Shown: positions 1 through 8,615 of the stretch, one piece after another | Layout of the letters: every line of letters starts with the position of its first letter | How positions within the stretch are numbered: position 1 is the first letter of the stretch | DNA from: Chitinophagales bacterium | Lineage (GTDB): Bacteria; Bacteroidota; Bacteroidia; Chitinophagales; UBA2359 | DNA: 64,000 bases | NCBI GenBank assembly: GCA_041392475.1 | Contig: JAWKLZ010000003.1 | Coordinates: 1,447,501-1,511,500, forward strand | Direction: 5' to 3' | Translations under genes and position numbers: made by a program | Notes under the pieces: model-generated | Told to the model about the DNA's origin: nothing | What the model saw: only the letters and a program-made list of their open reading frames with translations | The model's database searches: none

Positions 1-828
1 TTTTATATTGCCCAACAGCATTTTGAAAATTGGGAAACAGAAAGCAACTTGCTTTTTTTGCCGCACCATCAAGATTACGATTGGACAGTTTTGGGAGCTT
101 CTCATGCGAGGGAATTGACTCGTAGCCAAAACCATCTGTTGGTTGAAGATATTTTAGACATCAAAATGGCAAATTTGGCACAAGGAAGAGGTAGAGGTGG
201 CATCCGAAATCAATATTTATACTTGCGTTATTTTTATGATACAGGAAATTCTACTTCCAAAATCGTGTATTTTTTAGACCCTTCTTTGGTATTCAGCACC
301 AGTTGGGATGAAGTCAGCATTACATTTGATTCTGAGCCTTTTGAAGAACGTTTTTTCGCATTAAATTTGTGGAGAGGAAGCGATAATTATGTGCAGCAAC
401 TCTACCAATATGCACGCTCCAAAATGACCCTTGAATGGCTGCAAACTTCACCCAATAGAAAAAATGGCAATTACGATTGTTTGTCCCAGTTCGATAGTTT
501 GAAGGTATTGAGAGGCATAGAATTATCGTATGTCGATGGCTTCAATCCGACTATATTGGAGAGTAATACGCAGTTATTGAAGGAGTTAATTGAAATGGCT
601 GTACAACACCATTCCGAAGTTGTGTTTTTGATTCCGCCAGCAAGATTCGGTAAATGGAAGGGGCATGAAGAAACCATTTCAATGTTGAAAAACTTGACGG
701 AAAGCCATACAAATGTTGCTTACCATGATTTTTCGGAAGCTTATTTAGACAATTGTTACTACTACGATCACCATCATTTGAATACAGATGGAGTGATTGC
801 TCTTGCCTATGAATTGTTGGGAATTTAA
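1..828 (+). CDS. SGNH-hydrolase-like protein, 5' end outside window
   Basis: The reading frame is open from base 1, so the N-terminus lies outside the window; the first in-frame start-like codon, TTG at 49, is probably internal. The visible part has the motif VLGASHAR near its start, which resembles SGNH/GDSL block I (a serine in G-x-S), and near the C-terminus DHHHLNTDG, which resembles block V (Asp and His of the catalytic triad). Proteins of this shape (DltD- or AlgX-like) act on cell-envelope acyl groups in the periplasm, but the substrate cannot be told here. The stop codon overlaps the convergent DUF4403 gene by four bases. Confidence 0.55.
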   Translation, partial: FYIAQQHFENWETESNLLFLPHHQDYDWTVLGASHARELTRSQNHLLVEDILDIKMANLAQGRGRGGIRNQYLYLRYFYDTGNSTSKIVYFLDPSLVFSTSWDEVSITFDSEPFEERFFALNLWRGSDNYVQQLYQYARSKMTLEWLQTSPNRKNGNYDCLSQFDSLKVLRGIELSYVDGFNPTILESNTQLLKELIEMAVQHHSEVVFLIPPARFGKWKGHEETISMLKNLTESHTNVAYHDFSEAYLDNCYYYDHHHLNTDGVIALAYELLGI

Positions 829-2234
829 TTCTCCCATCCTTCAAAATTCACCTTCAAATTCCCACTCGAACCCACTACAACTTTGATGGCAGTAGGAGTT
901 AAAAAAATCTCTTCAATGTCCATCTTGTTCAATTTGCCTGTTAGTGAAACGCCGTTGTCAAACTTACTGTTGGTCAATTGTTCTTGTACTTGACTCCGCA
1001 TATCTGCAATGCTTTGCTCTAATGGAAACACAAGATACGGCTGCATCTGTTTGGTAATCTTGGCATTGAAGAGCCAAGCTGCTGTTTTTTGGATCACATT
1101 TTTGGTCTCCAAATCAAAGTCCAAATTGTCGAGTGTCACCACTGCTTTTTTGGCATCATACACAGGTGTACCCGTCATATACACATGACCGTCAATGCTT
1201 CCTTCCACTTTGGCTTTGATAACCAGCTTTTTGTTTCGCCCCCAAATATCAATATCTTTTACCGTTACCGAACGTTTGCCAGAAGTAAAGGTCTGTCCGA
1301 CAAGTGTGCGTTTGGCTTCCTCAGCAGCCAATTTGTAGGGAATAGATGCCGCAATATTGACCGAAAAATCATCGGGAATTTTCGCCATCATTTTGAGAGG
1401 CGGTAGATTTTTGTCTTTTTTCACCTGCGGTTTTTCGCCCATCGTGACCTCCGAAACCGCCTTGATGCCGACTTTCATCCGAATACTGTCCAAGCTGTTG
1501 TTGAAGGGAGTTAGCATAATTTGTTGAGGAACAATAGATAACCACAAATTGTAATAGTCATTCACCAACATTGGTTCTTGCATATTTCCCCACACATCGG
1601 TCAGGTATTTTTTGAGATTCAATTCGTCTTTCACATACGCATCAATCTGTCCTCCAATTTTTTCTTTGTTCTGTTCCATCAACATATCTGCAATAAAAGT
1701 AACAGGTAAACTGTATCCGACTACTTTGATACTCGGAGTTTCGAGCCATTTGTAACCCTCCGCATTCGTTTTGGTAGCAATGCTCCAATCTGGATTGATT
1801 TGGAAATCACTCACAAAATTCAATTGAATCGCTCCTTCGACTTCCTTCACATCCGATAAATTCAAACCAAACTGCTTGATTTCAATTTTTTTCTTCAACC
1901 ACAACTTCAATGGCACACTGTAGCCAATGCTATTTCCCTGCAATCGCAGTTTGATAGCATCTTTTTTCCATACCTTGACCATCAAATTGTCGTTTCCATT
2001 GTCTTCAAAACTCATGTCTTCATACATCAAACCTGTCATTTGAGCATTGATGCTTTTCTCAATGTCCTTGATACTAATGCTGATAGGCAGATTCACAATG
2101 GAAGCAGGTGCTTCATAGTCATCATACTTTGCTTCGGGCTGCGTAGGTTCAAGGCTTTTGCAGGAGCAAGCAGTTGTTAGCCAAATTATTGCAGTGAAAA
2201 TGAGTGCTATATTGGAAAAAGGACGATTCTTCAT
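825..2234 (-). CDS. DUF4403-family lipoprotein
   Basis: The protein begins MKNRPFSNIALIF and has a hydrophobic signal ending in a lipobox-like LTTACSC, so it should be a lipoprotein of the cell envelope. A more upstream ATG at 2258 would add eight residues before the signal; I prefer 2234 because the signal peptide then starts normally. The body (repeated beta-rich segments, motifs such as SISIKDIEKSINAQ and a C-terminal TPTAIKVVVGSSG) matches the DUF4403 family, which has no established function and is related in fold to lipid-binding TULIP-like proteins (inference). It is a single gene with no operon partner. Confidence 0.7.
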   Translation of the reverse strand: MKNRPFSNIALIFTAIIWLTTACSCKSLEPTQPEAKYDDYEAPASIVNLPISISIKDIEKSINAQMTGLMYEDMSFEDNGNDNLMVKVWKKDAIKLRLQGNSIGYSVPLKLWLKKKIEIKQFGLNLSDVKEVEGAIQLNFVSDFQINPDWSIATKTNAEGYKWLETPSIKVVGYSLPVTFIADMLMEQNKEKIGGQIDAYVKDELNLKKYLTDVWGNMQEPMLVNDYYNLWLSIVPQQIMLTPFNNSLDSIRMKVGIKAVSEVTMGEKPQVKKDKNLPPLKMMAKIPDDFSVNIAASIPYKLAAEEAKRTLVGQTFTSGKRSVTVKDIDIWGRNKKLVIKAKVEGSIDGHVYMTGTPVYDAKKAVVTLDNLDFDLETKNVIQKTAAWLFNAKITKQMQPYLVFPLEQSIADMRSQVQEQLTNSKFDNGVSLTGKLNKMDIEEIFLTPTAIKVVVGSSGNLKVNFEGWEN

Positions 2235-2402
2235 GTTATTTTGAATTTGTTTTTGCAATGTCTTGTAAATATAATCGGTTCTTTCCGATGTTTTGTTGAA
2301 AAATATAGAATGAGACCTGTTAGGACTTAAATATAAGGAGTAGGTTAAACTTCAAAAGTCACAGATAAAACGCTGAAAATTCAACAAAACAGCTAAAGGA
2401 TT

Positions 2403-2430
2403 CCCCCACTATACCTAAGGTTAGTGGAGG
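2403..2430 (+). repeat. Left-end hairpin of TnpB element
   Basis: Stem CCACTA (2406-2411) pairs with TAGTGG (2422-2427), with an inner ACC (2413-2415)/GGT (2419-2421) pair. It matches the right-end hairpin in sequence and orientation, as expected for subterminal hairpins of IS200/IS605 ends. Confidence 0.7.
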
Positions 2431-2514
2431 GAGGAATTTAGCTACGTCATTATTGACCTTGTGATTGGATGTATTTTTTAATAACATCTATTTTATGTAA
2501 ATTTACACCATCTT

Positions 2515-3765
2515 ATGCTAATCACCAAAACATACAAATACCGAATTTATCCTACCCAAAAACAAGAAAGTAGGATGACTAACCACATGAATATGAGTCG
2601 GTATGTTTGGAATTGGCATTTAGGCGGAATGATGAAGCAGTACAAGGATAGCAAAACCTTTCCTTCGATGATTGAACAACAAAACCTACTGCCTAAACTA
2701 AAGGAAGAAAAGCCGTGGTTTAAGAATGTTTATTCCATGGTGCTGCAAGACGCCAATAGAAGACTACACAAAGCACTCATTACATTTTTTAAATCCAAGA
2801 AAGAGGGAAACACCGATACAGGATTTCCTAAATACAAGAAAAAAGGACAGTGGAATAGCTTGAACTATACCGATTACGGCAGAAATATGCCAAGTTACTT
2901 TTCTACCATGAATCGCAAAATCGGTAAAGAAAAAGCGAATAACCATATCCCTGTTCCAAAAATAGGCTTTGTCAAAATAAAACGGCACCGAGAACTCCCC
3001 AAAGGAGCAGTCGTGAAAACCATGTCCATCATCAAGGATGGATGCAAGTGGTTTACCTGTTTCACCTTTCAGTTTGAAAAAGCTGTTAAAGAAGTGCCTA
3101 AACAGGACTTGCTAACACATTCAGTAGGAATAGACATGGGTTTGAATGATTTTGTTTATACCAGTGGCGGTTTATCAGAACCACTACCCAAGTTTTACCG
3201 AAAACGAGAAAAGCATTTGGCTAAGGTGCAGCGCAAGTTATCCAAGGCTAAGAAACGAAGCGCAAGATATTACAAACTACTTAAAGCGGTTCAGAAAGCG
3301 CATTACCGTGTCAAAATGCAACGGCAAGAGTTTCATCATCAAGTAGCGAATTGGTTGTTAAAACACTATGATTTGATAGCTATTGAAGATTTGGCTATTA
3401 AAAACATGATTCGCAAAGCCAAGCCTAAGCAAGACGAAGAAGGTAATTTTACTCGCAACGGCAGAAAAGCGAAATCGGGACTTAGTAAATCTATTGCAAA
3501 TGCAGGTTGGTACTCCTTTCGTGTAATCTTGGAAAATAAGGCTAAGGAACTTGGAAAGGTAGTCGTAGCTATTGCGCCACAGTACACAAGTCAGAAGTGT
3601 AGTGGTTGTGGCGCAACAGTAAAGAAAGCCTTATCAGTTAGAACACATAGCTGCAATGAGTGTGGTTTTACTGCAAACCGTGACCACAATGCAGCCATAA
3701 ACATATTGACTCTCGGACTGGAGAGTTTAGGGCTATATGCCTATGATGCCCCACTATACCGTTAG
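2515..3765 (+). CDS. tnpB: RNA-guided nuclease TnpB (IS605 OrfB)
   Basis: A 416-residue protein, a normal length for TnpB. The split RuvC active site is complete: Asp207 in GIDMGLND, Glu291 in AIEDLAIKNM and Asp390 in NRDHNAAINI. Between the last two lies a CxxC...CxxC zinc finger (CSGCG, CNECG). The N-terminus (TYKYRIYPTQKQ) is the standard OrfB helix-turn-helix start. TnpB proteins are omega-RNA-guided DNA nucleases that favour retention of the element at its donor site. The coding end (PLYR, stop) runs into the right-end hairpin. No frameshift is seen, so the nuclease may be active. Confidence 0.93.
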   Translation: MLITKTYKYRIYPTQKQESRMTNHMNMSRYVWNWHLGGMMKQYKDSKTFPSMIEQQNLLPKLKEEKPWFKNVYSMVLQDANRRLHKALITFFKSKKEGNTDTGFPKYKKKGQWNSLNYTDYGRNMPSYFSTMNRKIGKEKANNHIPVPKIGFVKIKRHRELPKGAVVKTMSIIKDGCKWFTCFTFQFEKAVKEVPKQDLLTHSVGIDMGLNDFVYTSGGLSEPLPKFYRKREKHLAKVQRKLSKAKKRSARYYKLLKAVQKAHYRVKMQRQEFHHQVANWLLKHYDLIAIEDLAIKNMIRKAKPKQDEEGNFTRNGRKAKSGLSKSIANAGWYSFRVILENKAKELGKVVVAIAPQYTSQKCSGCGATVKKALSVRTHSCNECGFTANRDHNAAINILTLGLESLGLYAYDAPLYR

Positions 3766-3776
3766 GTTAGTGGCGG
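3749..3776 (+). repeat. Right-end hairpin, likely 3' part of omega-RNA
   Basis: CCACTA (3751-3756) pairs with TAGTGG (3768-3773), with an inner ACC/GGT pair. It overlaps the tnpB stop codon. In known elements the guide RNA (omega-RNA/reRNA) comes from the tnpB 3' end plus the right end, with the guide copied from DNA just beyond it; here that would be the bases after about 3777. The RNA itself is inferred, not seen. Confidence 0.55.
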
Positions 3777-3831
3777 GAGCAGTCACAAAGTTTTGTATTA
3801 TTATTGTTTCATTCACCAACAACTTTAACCA

Positions 3832-5169
3832 ATGCAATCAGTATCAATCGGTTCAAAAAAACCGCATCTTTCATTTTGGCAAATCTGGAACATGAGTTTT
3901 GGCTTTTTGGGCATTCAATTTGGGTTTGCCCTGCAAAATGCCAATGTTAGTCGAATTTTTGAAACACTCGGTGCCAATCAAGACGAACTCCCTATTCTGT
4001 GGTTGGCTGCTCCTGTGACAGGTTTGTTGATCCAACCGATTATCGGCTATTACAGCGACCGAACTTGGCACCCAAAATGGGGACGAAGAAGACCCTTTTT
4101 TGCTGTAGGAGCAATTCTGGCAACGATTGCCTTATTTATGATGCCCAATTCCTCAGCCCTCTGGATGGCAGTATTGATGCTATGGATCATGGATGCCTCC
4201 ATAAACGTAAGCATGGAACCTTTTCGTGCATTTGTAGGTGATATGTTGCCCAACGAACAACGAACAGATGGATTTGCGATGCAAAGTTTTTTCATTGGAG
4301 TGGGAGCAGTTGTGGCATCTGCACTACCTTATATTTTTACCAATTGGTTCGGAGTCAGCAATACAGCAGCAGAAGGAGTGATTTCGGATTCGGTCAAATG
4401 GTCTTTTTACGTGGGAGGTTTTGCTTACTTTTTTGCAGTTTTGTGGACGGTGGTGAAAACTGACGAATATCCACCTGATGACCTCGAAAAACTCAAAGAA
4501 GAAAATGCCGCTGTTGGCATATTTGGAGGATTGATTGAGTCCTTCAAGGGTATTTTTACCATGCCCAAAACAATGGTACAATTAGCCGTGGTTCAGTTCT
4601 TTTCGTGGTTTGCCTTGTTTGCGATGTGGATTTACACCACTTCTGCTGTCACAAGCCATATTTATGGAACTTCTGATACTACTTCTGAACTCTACAATCA
4701 AGGTGCCGATTGGGTAGGTATCTGTTTTGCAGCCTACAATGGTATTGCTGCTTTTGCAGCCTTTTCCTTACCTATATTGGCGAAGCGCATTAGCCGAAAA
4801 ATGACGCATTTGGTGGCTTTGTTTTGTGGAGGGATTGGTTTGATTTCGGTTTATTTCATTTCTGACCCGAATTTGTTGATTGTTTCTATGGTAGGCGTTG
4901 GAATTGCTTGGGCGAGTATTTTATCTATGCCTTATGCCATGCTTTCGAGCCGTTTACCTGCCGAAAAAATGGGTTATTTCATGGGGGTTTTCAACTTTTT
5001 TATTGTTATTCCGCAAATTGTAGCAGCGGGTATTTTGGGGTTTATTCTCAAAAGCTTTTTTGGAAATGTGGCAATTTATGCCCTGATTATCGGTGGTGTT
5101 TCGATGCTGTTGGCAGGTTTGATGTGTTTGATGGTGGATGACGATGATGCAGCAATTAATAAATTGTGA
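3832..5169 (+). CDS. MFS transporter, SLC45/GPH-like
   Basis: A 445-residue protein with about 12 hydrophobic segments. The loop after the second helix reads GYYSDRTWHPKWGRRRPF, the charged signature of SLC45-type (sucrose/maltose-proton symporter-like) MFS carriers; MEPFRAFVGDMLP in helices 4-5 is also typical. It should import a sugar or glycoside across the inner membrane, but the substrate is not readable. It begins about 55 bases after the TnpB element, and its stop is directly followed by the group II intron remnant, so downstream partners may have been lost. Confidence 0.8.
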   Translation: MQSVSIGSKKPHLSFWQIWNMSFGFLGIQFGFALQNANVSRIFETLGANQDELPILWLAAPVTGLLIQPIIGYYSDRTWHPKWGRRRPFFAVGAILATIALFMMPNSSALWMAVLMLWIMDASINVSMEPFRAFVGDMLPNEQRTDGFAMQSFFIGVGAVVASALPYIFTNWFGVSNTAAEGVISDSVKWSFYVGGFAYFFAVLWTVVKTDEYPPDDLEKLKEENAAVGIFGGLIESFKGIFTMPKTMVQLAVVQFFSWFALFAMWIYTTSAVTSHIYGTSDTTSELYNQGADWVGICFAAYNGIAAFAAFSLPILAKRISRKMTHLVALFCGGIGLISVYFISDPNLLIVSMVGVGIAWASILSMPYAMLSSRLPAEKMGYFMGVFNFFIVIPQIVAAGILGFILKSFFGNVAIYALIIGGVSMLLAGLMCLMVDDDDAAINKL

Positions 5170-5654
5170 CGGACAGGATAGCCCAAAAGGTAGCTGTATC
5201 GGTGATGCAGAATAACCGTAGAGGGGGCAACAAAAGTGTCCGCTTCGACTTTCTGGGCTTCACTTTTCAACCCCGACGAATGTACCATTCAAAGGGGAAG
5301 TAGAAGGGTAAACGATGGTTGGGTTTTGCCGCTGCCATCAGTAGAAAGGCATCCAAACACCTCAAAGCACAGGTTCGTAAACGTAAAATCCACCGAGCGA
5401 CAGGGGCGGAGTTGCAAGATATTGCCCACTCTATCGCTCCAATGGTACGAGGATGGATATACTACTATGGACGTTTTCGACCGTCTGCATTGCGAGAGGT
5501 ATTTTCGGCATTGAATGAGCGATTGGTACGTTGGCTCACCAATAAGTACAAGCGATACCGAAGGCGTATGAAAGAAGCACGAACAAGATTGAAGGAAATC
5601 GCCAAAGATTTTCCGAACTTGTTTGTGCATTGGCAGTACGGCTATACTCCCTGA
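5166..5654 (+). pseudogene. Group II intron maturase remnant
   Basis: Reading frame 5166-5654 begins with TDRIAQ, the early reverse-transcriptase motif, then jumps within about 15 codons to NRRGGNKSVRFDFLGFTF, which normally follows the catalytic domain. The YADD-containing core is therefore deleted. An in-frame TAG at 5301 interrupts the frame. After it the maturase/X domain is well kept (APMVRGWIYYYGRF, LVRWLTNKYKRYRR, LFVHWQYGYTP). The frame ends just upstream of intron domain V, as in intact group II introns. It cannot encode a working reverse transcriptase. Confidence 0.85.
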
Positions 5655-5672
5655 TATGTTTCTAATCCTGAA

Positions 5673-5754
5673 GAGCCGTATGAATCGAGAGGTTCACGTA
5701 CGGTTCTGTGAGAGGGTAGGGAACTGTTTTAGTCAGTTCCCCGCTCTACTCGAC
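5673..5754 (+). ncRNA. Group II intron domains V and VI, 3' end of intron
   Basis: Domain V is the 34-nt hairpin at 5673-5706: GAGCCGTATG pairs with CGTACGGTTC around a GAGA tetraloop, with the AGC-type catalytic triad near the base. Domain VI follows, with GGGAACTG / CAGTTCCC as its stem, and the intron ends at CTACTCGAC (5746-5754), a usual terminus for bacterial group II introns. The 5' ribozyme domains are not found, so splicing is not expected. The intron end lies only two bases from the stop codon of the convergent araC-type gene. Confidence 0.85.
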
Positions 5755-5756
5755 TT

Positions 5757-6629
5757 TTATTCCATTTTAGCAAAGCCAACTGTATCACGATACAATTTTG
5801 GTGAGACACCAACTTGTTTTTTGAACACTCTACTGAAATAGAATTCATCTTTATATCCTAAGTCACCAGATATTTCCTTTACGGCTTTTGAAGTTAAATA
5901 TAATTCTCTTTTGGCTTCAATCATAATCCTGTTTACTATCATTTGAGAAACGGAAATGTTACAATTTGATTTTACCACCTTGTTTAATTGTTGAGGTGTA
6001 GCAAAAAGAATCTTCGCATAGTCGCCTGCGGTGTGCAAACTTTTATAATTCTTTTCAATACTATCAACCAAACTCTGCATCAAGGCTGGTTTTTCATTTA
6101 CCTTGGATAAATTATTTGTCTTATCAAAAGTTCGTTTTTCTCGAACAAGAATGATTAAAAATATTTTTAGAGATGAAATAAGCACTTCATGGATTCCAAT
6201 TCCATTTTCTTTAATCTCAGAATTCATATTGTGAATATGTCCAATGAATTTGGATATGTTATTAACTGAAAAAAATGGTTCTGAAGAAAAATTATTGAAT
6301 AGCACCCCTTCTGTCTCTATCTCATTCTGATGACGATAAGTACAAAAAAAATCAGGATGGAAATTTAGCATATACCCAACAGTTTCTTCGTTACTTGTCA
6401 TCATGAAGGGTTGATAGGGAGAAAGACAGATTGTTGTTTCAGGAAGAACATCGTAAGTGTCCAAATCTATTTTTAACTGAAAACCACCCTTTTCGATTAA
6501 TATGATGGAATAATAATTATAACGGACCAAATGGTCAAAGACATCTAAATTTTTAAACGAAGTTAATTTAAACGCTAATTCATTGGTACTCTTAGTAAGA
6601 ATTGTAGAATTGATGCTTTGAAATCCCAT
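5757..6629 (-). CDS. AraC-family transcriptional regulator
   Basis: A 290-residue protein with an N-terminal cupin-like sensor region and a C-terminal double helix-turn-helix of AraC/XylS type; recognisable parts are AGDYAKILFATPQQLNKVVK in the first HTH and EISGDLGYKDEFYFSRVFKK with GVSPKLYR in the second. It is expected to bind DNA in response to a small ligand. It lies downstream of the ABM-domain gene in the same direction (gap about 75 bases), so the pair may be co-transcribed or the regulator may control it. Its 3' end touches the group II intron end. Confidence 0.85.
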   Translation of the reverse strand: MGFQSINSTILTKSTNELAFKLTSFKNLDVFDHLVRYNYYSIILIEKGGFQLKIDLDTYDVLPETTICLSPYQPFMMTSNEETVGYMLNFHPDFFCTYRHQNEIETEGVLFNNFSSEPFFSVNNISKFIGHIHNMNSEIKENGIGIHEVLISSLKIFLIILVREKRTFDKTNNLSKVNEKPALMQSLVDSIEKNYKSLHTAGDYAKILFATPQQLNKVVKSNCNISVSQMIVNRIMIEAKRELYLTSKAVKEISGDLGYKDEFYFSRVFKKQVGVSPKLYRDTVGFAKME

Positions 6630-6703
6630 ATGTATTAAAATTAAAAATCATATCTGGAGCAATTGAATTTACTCCAGATATGCAATAAATGTTTTGAGAA
6701 ATC

Positions 6704-7105
6704 CTACTTTACAGCAATAATCTCATGCTTGTTAATATCGCTTACTTTGAAACCTACCAATAAGTCGTCCGCATTTTCCAGCAAAGCTTTTGCGATGTCT
6801 CCATTTAAGTGAGCATTTCGTCCATCTTCATCTGCAAAGGTGTCAAAAATACCAAAAGTGGTTTCGTCAATTTGGAAAGCATACCAAGATTTTGTGCCCG
6901 ATTCTTGATTGGCGAGAGGTAAGGCTCCCATTAGGAATTGTTTGACATCATTTGCTTTTTCAGGTTTAGCATTGACAATTACAAATAATCCTAATTTTTC
7001 TGAATTTTCCATTGATTTAAAATTTTGATTTGTGAAAGAAAAAAGTGAAAGGAGTCCAAAAACTGCAACTCCAAAAACAAGTGAATAAACTTTTAAATTT
7101 TTCAT
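6704..7105 (-). CDS. Exported antibiotic biosynthesis monooxygenase (ABM) domain protein
   Basis: A 133-residue protein with an N-terminal hydrophobic signal (VFGVAVFGLLSLFSF) followed by an ABM-type dimeric alpha-beta-barrel domain: GLFVIVNAKPEKANDVKQFL, SWYAFQIDETTFGIFDTFAD and a GRNAHLNGDIAKALL helix. Such domains occur in quinol monooxygenases such as YgiN. The signal is unusual, since most ABM proteins are cytosolic, and suggests a periplasmic location. A TAnnTTTG-like box on the minus strand (7132-7139, TAATTTTG) could be its promoter. It precedes the AraC-type gene. Confidence 0.75.
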   Translation of the reverse strand: MKNLKVYSLVFGVAVFGLLSLFSFTNQNFKSMENSEKLGLFVIVNAKPEKANDVKQFLMGALPLANQESGTKSWYAFQIDETTFGIFDTFADEDGRNAHLNGDIAKALLENADDLLVGFKVSDINKHEIIAVK

Positions 7106-7131
7106 GTTGAATTGTTTTAATTATTTATTCA

Positions 7132-7139
7132 CAAAATTA
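7132..7139 (-). promoter_or_regulatory. Possible -7 promoter box for ABM gene
   Basis: Minus-strand TAATTTTG fits the Bacteroidota TAnnTTTG box and lies about 27 bases before the ABM start codon. No clear -33 element accompanies it. Confidence 0.35.
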
Positions 7140-7222
7140 CTTCCATCAAGTATTCTAAAACATAGACCATTCTATATTTAGCATGGATAATTTATTCTTT
7201 GGTGATTTTTTTCCTTTTACTT

Positions 7223-7293
7223 GCAGAGAACGGTCGGTGCAAACGCAGTAGCCCCGCATAGGGGCTATTGCCGTTTTAGCCTTTGTTCTCTGC
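7223..7293 (-). repeat. attC-like imperfect hairpin with GTTCTCTGC core
   Basis: Outer arms GCAGAGAAC (7223-7231) and GTTCTCTGC (7285-7293) are perfect inverted repeats. Inside is a second strong hairpin, TAGCCCC (7249-7255) / GGGGCTA (7261-7267), with the pairing extending imperfectly outward (ACG.CAGTAG against the complement of CTATTGCCGT). This layout of short outer core sites and a folded centre is that of an integron attC site, though the sequence is not the class 1 consensus. The same core plus its A/T-rich flank recurs at 10363-10371 beside the integrase gene. It sits just after the last gene of the six-gene operon. Confidence 0.55.
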
Positions 7294-7330
7294 AGGCTTT
7301 CATTCGCTCCAAATGGTTTTATTTTAAATA

Positions 7331-7618
7331 TCACTTTAACAGGATTAAGTGAGAATTAGATTGTCCCTTTAACCAATGTTTGATATTAGGCTGAATATTC
7401 ACATAATCTCCTCCTGCTAATTCAATAATTTTTTCAGTTTCATCTTGATAAATTACTTTTCCAACAATGCACAACAAAAGTGCAGGGGTTTTAGTGATAT
7501 GTTCTTTTAAAATGCCATTTTCTTGTAGTTGAATTACAGTTGCAGAACCGATTTCACCTTTGAAAAGAGGTTTTGCTGAAACCTCTTTATTTATAGTATG
7601 TAATGCCTTTATATTCAT
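7331..7618 (-). CDS. Small cupin-domain protein
   Basis: A 95-residue single-domain cupin. The two cupin motifs are recognisable although metal ligands are few: ILKEHITKTPALLLCIVGKV and GGDYVNIQPNIKHWLK. Similar small cupins bind metals or small ligands, or act as quercetinase-like or regulatory proteins. It is the last gene of a six-gene minus-strand operon, and its start overlaps the preceding gene by four bases, so translation is probably coupled. Confidence 0.7.
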   Translation of the reverse strand: MNIKALHTINKEVSAKPLFKGEIGSATVIQLQENGILKEHITKTPALLLCIVGKVIYQDETEKIIELAGGDYVNIQPNIKHWLKGQSNSHLILLK

Positions 7619-8025
7619 TGAAAATATTTATGATAGTTTTGAAAAGACGTTTTTAGTTCATCAATTATTATGTCAGCTTCTTCTGTGTTTTCCGCATCGT
7701 CCAAATTTTCTATTAATTGCATATGAGGGTGTAGCCATTTATGAAGTTCTTCATGGCTTTTACCGTTCATGGTACAGCTCTTAATTAAACCTTTATTCTT
7801 TGCATTCAACTGCTCGGCAAGTCCTTTGGGGTTGCTGCCATTATAATTCATGAGTATTTGCTCTGCATCCAAAATATACGGTGTCATTTCAGAATTTACA
7901 TTCCATTTTTGCCCGTTGTTTAACTCTATTTGTACAGCTTCTTGATTATGGCTTTTGTGGGAGTTCCCACAACTTGTAGCCAATAGTGCAATAAGCACGG
8001 CAATAGAAATAATATAGATTTTCAT
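7615..8025 (-). CDS. Small lipoprotein, function unknown
   Basis: A 136-residue protein with an N-terminal signal and the lipobox LLATSCGNS, so it is predicted to be lipid-anchored. The mature part is helical and histidine-rich (SHEELHKWLHPHMQLIENL), which could point to metal binding, though this is only inference. It overlaps the TetR gene by four bases upstream and the cupin gene downstream, so it belongs to the same operon. I do not recognise a named family. Confidence 0.6.
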   Translation of the reverse strand: MKIYIISIAVLIALLATSCGNSHKSHNQEAVQIELNNGQKWNVNSEMTPYILDAEQILMNYNGSNPKGLAEQLNAKNKGLIKSCTMNGKSHEELHKWLHPHMQLIENLDDAENTEEADIIIDELKTSFQNYHKYFQ

Positions 8026-8609
8026 AATTCTGATTTTATAAGTTTTAATAATGATTTGATTAGTTCGTCACCCTTTTGGGAAATATCAAACTGAAAATTA
8101 GCTACACGCCACTTGTACATCAGGAGTCTAACACTTCCCATAACAATGTGAAGTATATCATCTATCTCAATGATATTTGTAAAAACTCCTTTCTTTTGAC
8201 CTTCCGATATAATCGGTTTGAGGTGTTTGACTTTTACCGCCAATATTTTCAGTATCGCTTGATTTATCAATTGGCTTGCCTCTAATAAACCATCTGAAAA
8301 GACAGCAATTACAAAATGTGGATTTTGAGCAAAAAAGGTAAATTGATTCTGAAAAATCGAAATGAATTTTTGCTCTATATTCTCATTCTTTGACAAAGCA
8401 AGGGTGTATTGTTCATCCATTCTTTTAGCCACATATTCGAGCATAGCAACAATAATATTTTCTTTACTGTTAAAATGCCTATAAAGAGCAGCTTCTGAAA
8501 AACCCATTTCTTTGGATAGCTTTTTCGTGGTCAAACCGCTAACGCCTTCATCGGTCATAATTCTGCCTGCTGCCTCAATGATTTCAAGTTGTCTATCTGT
8601 ATTGGTCAT
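8022..8609 (-). CDS. TetR/AcrR-family regulator
   Basis: A 195-residue protein with an N-terminal TetR helix-turn-helix: RQLEIIEAAGRIMTDEGVSG, then KLSKEMGFSEAALYRHF. The C-terminal part is the usual helical ligand-binding domain. Because it lies inside a six-gene operon whose promoter carries a 22-bp palindrome (10261-10282), autoregulation of the operon is likely. It starts seven bases after the dps stop. Confidence 0.88.
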   Translation of the reverse strand: MTNTDRQLEIIEAAGRIMTDEGVSGLTTKKLSKEMGFSEAALYRHFNSKENIIVAMLEYVAKRMDEQYTLALSKNENIEQKFISIFQNQFTFFAQNPHFVIAVFSDGLLEASQLINQAILKILAVKVKHLKPIISEGQKKGVFTNIIEIDDILHIVMGSVRLLMYKWRVANFQFDISQKGDELIKSLLKLIKSEL

Positions 8610-8615
8610 TTGGTC

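Larger units (their letters stand above)
2403..3777 (+). mobile_element. TnpB-only IS200/IS605-type element
   Basis: A tnpB gene is bounded by two nearly identical imperfect palindromes, at about 2403-2430 and 3749-3776. Both have the stem CCACTA / TAGTGG with an inner ACC/GGT pair. No tnpA (Y1 HUH transposase) is present on either strand, so the element would need a TnpA in trans or is immobile. The exact cleavage ends and the flanking target motif cannot be set from one copy. Confidence 0.75.
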
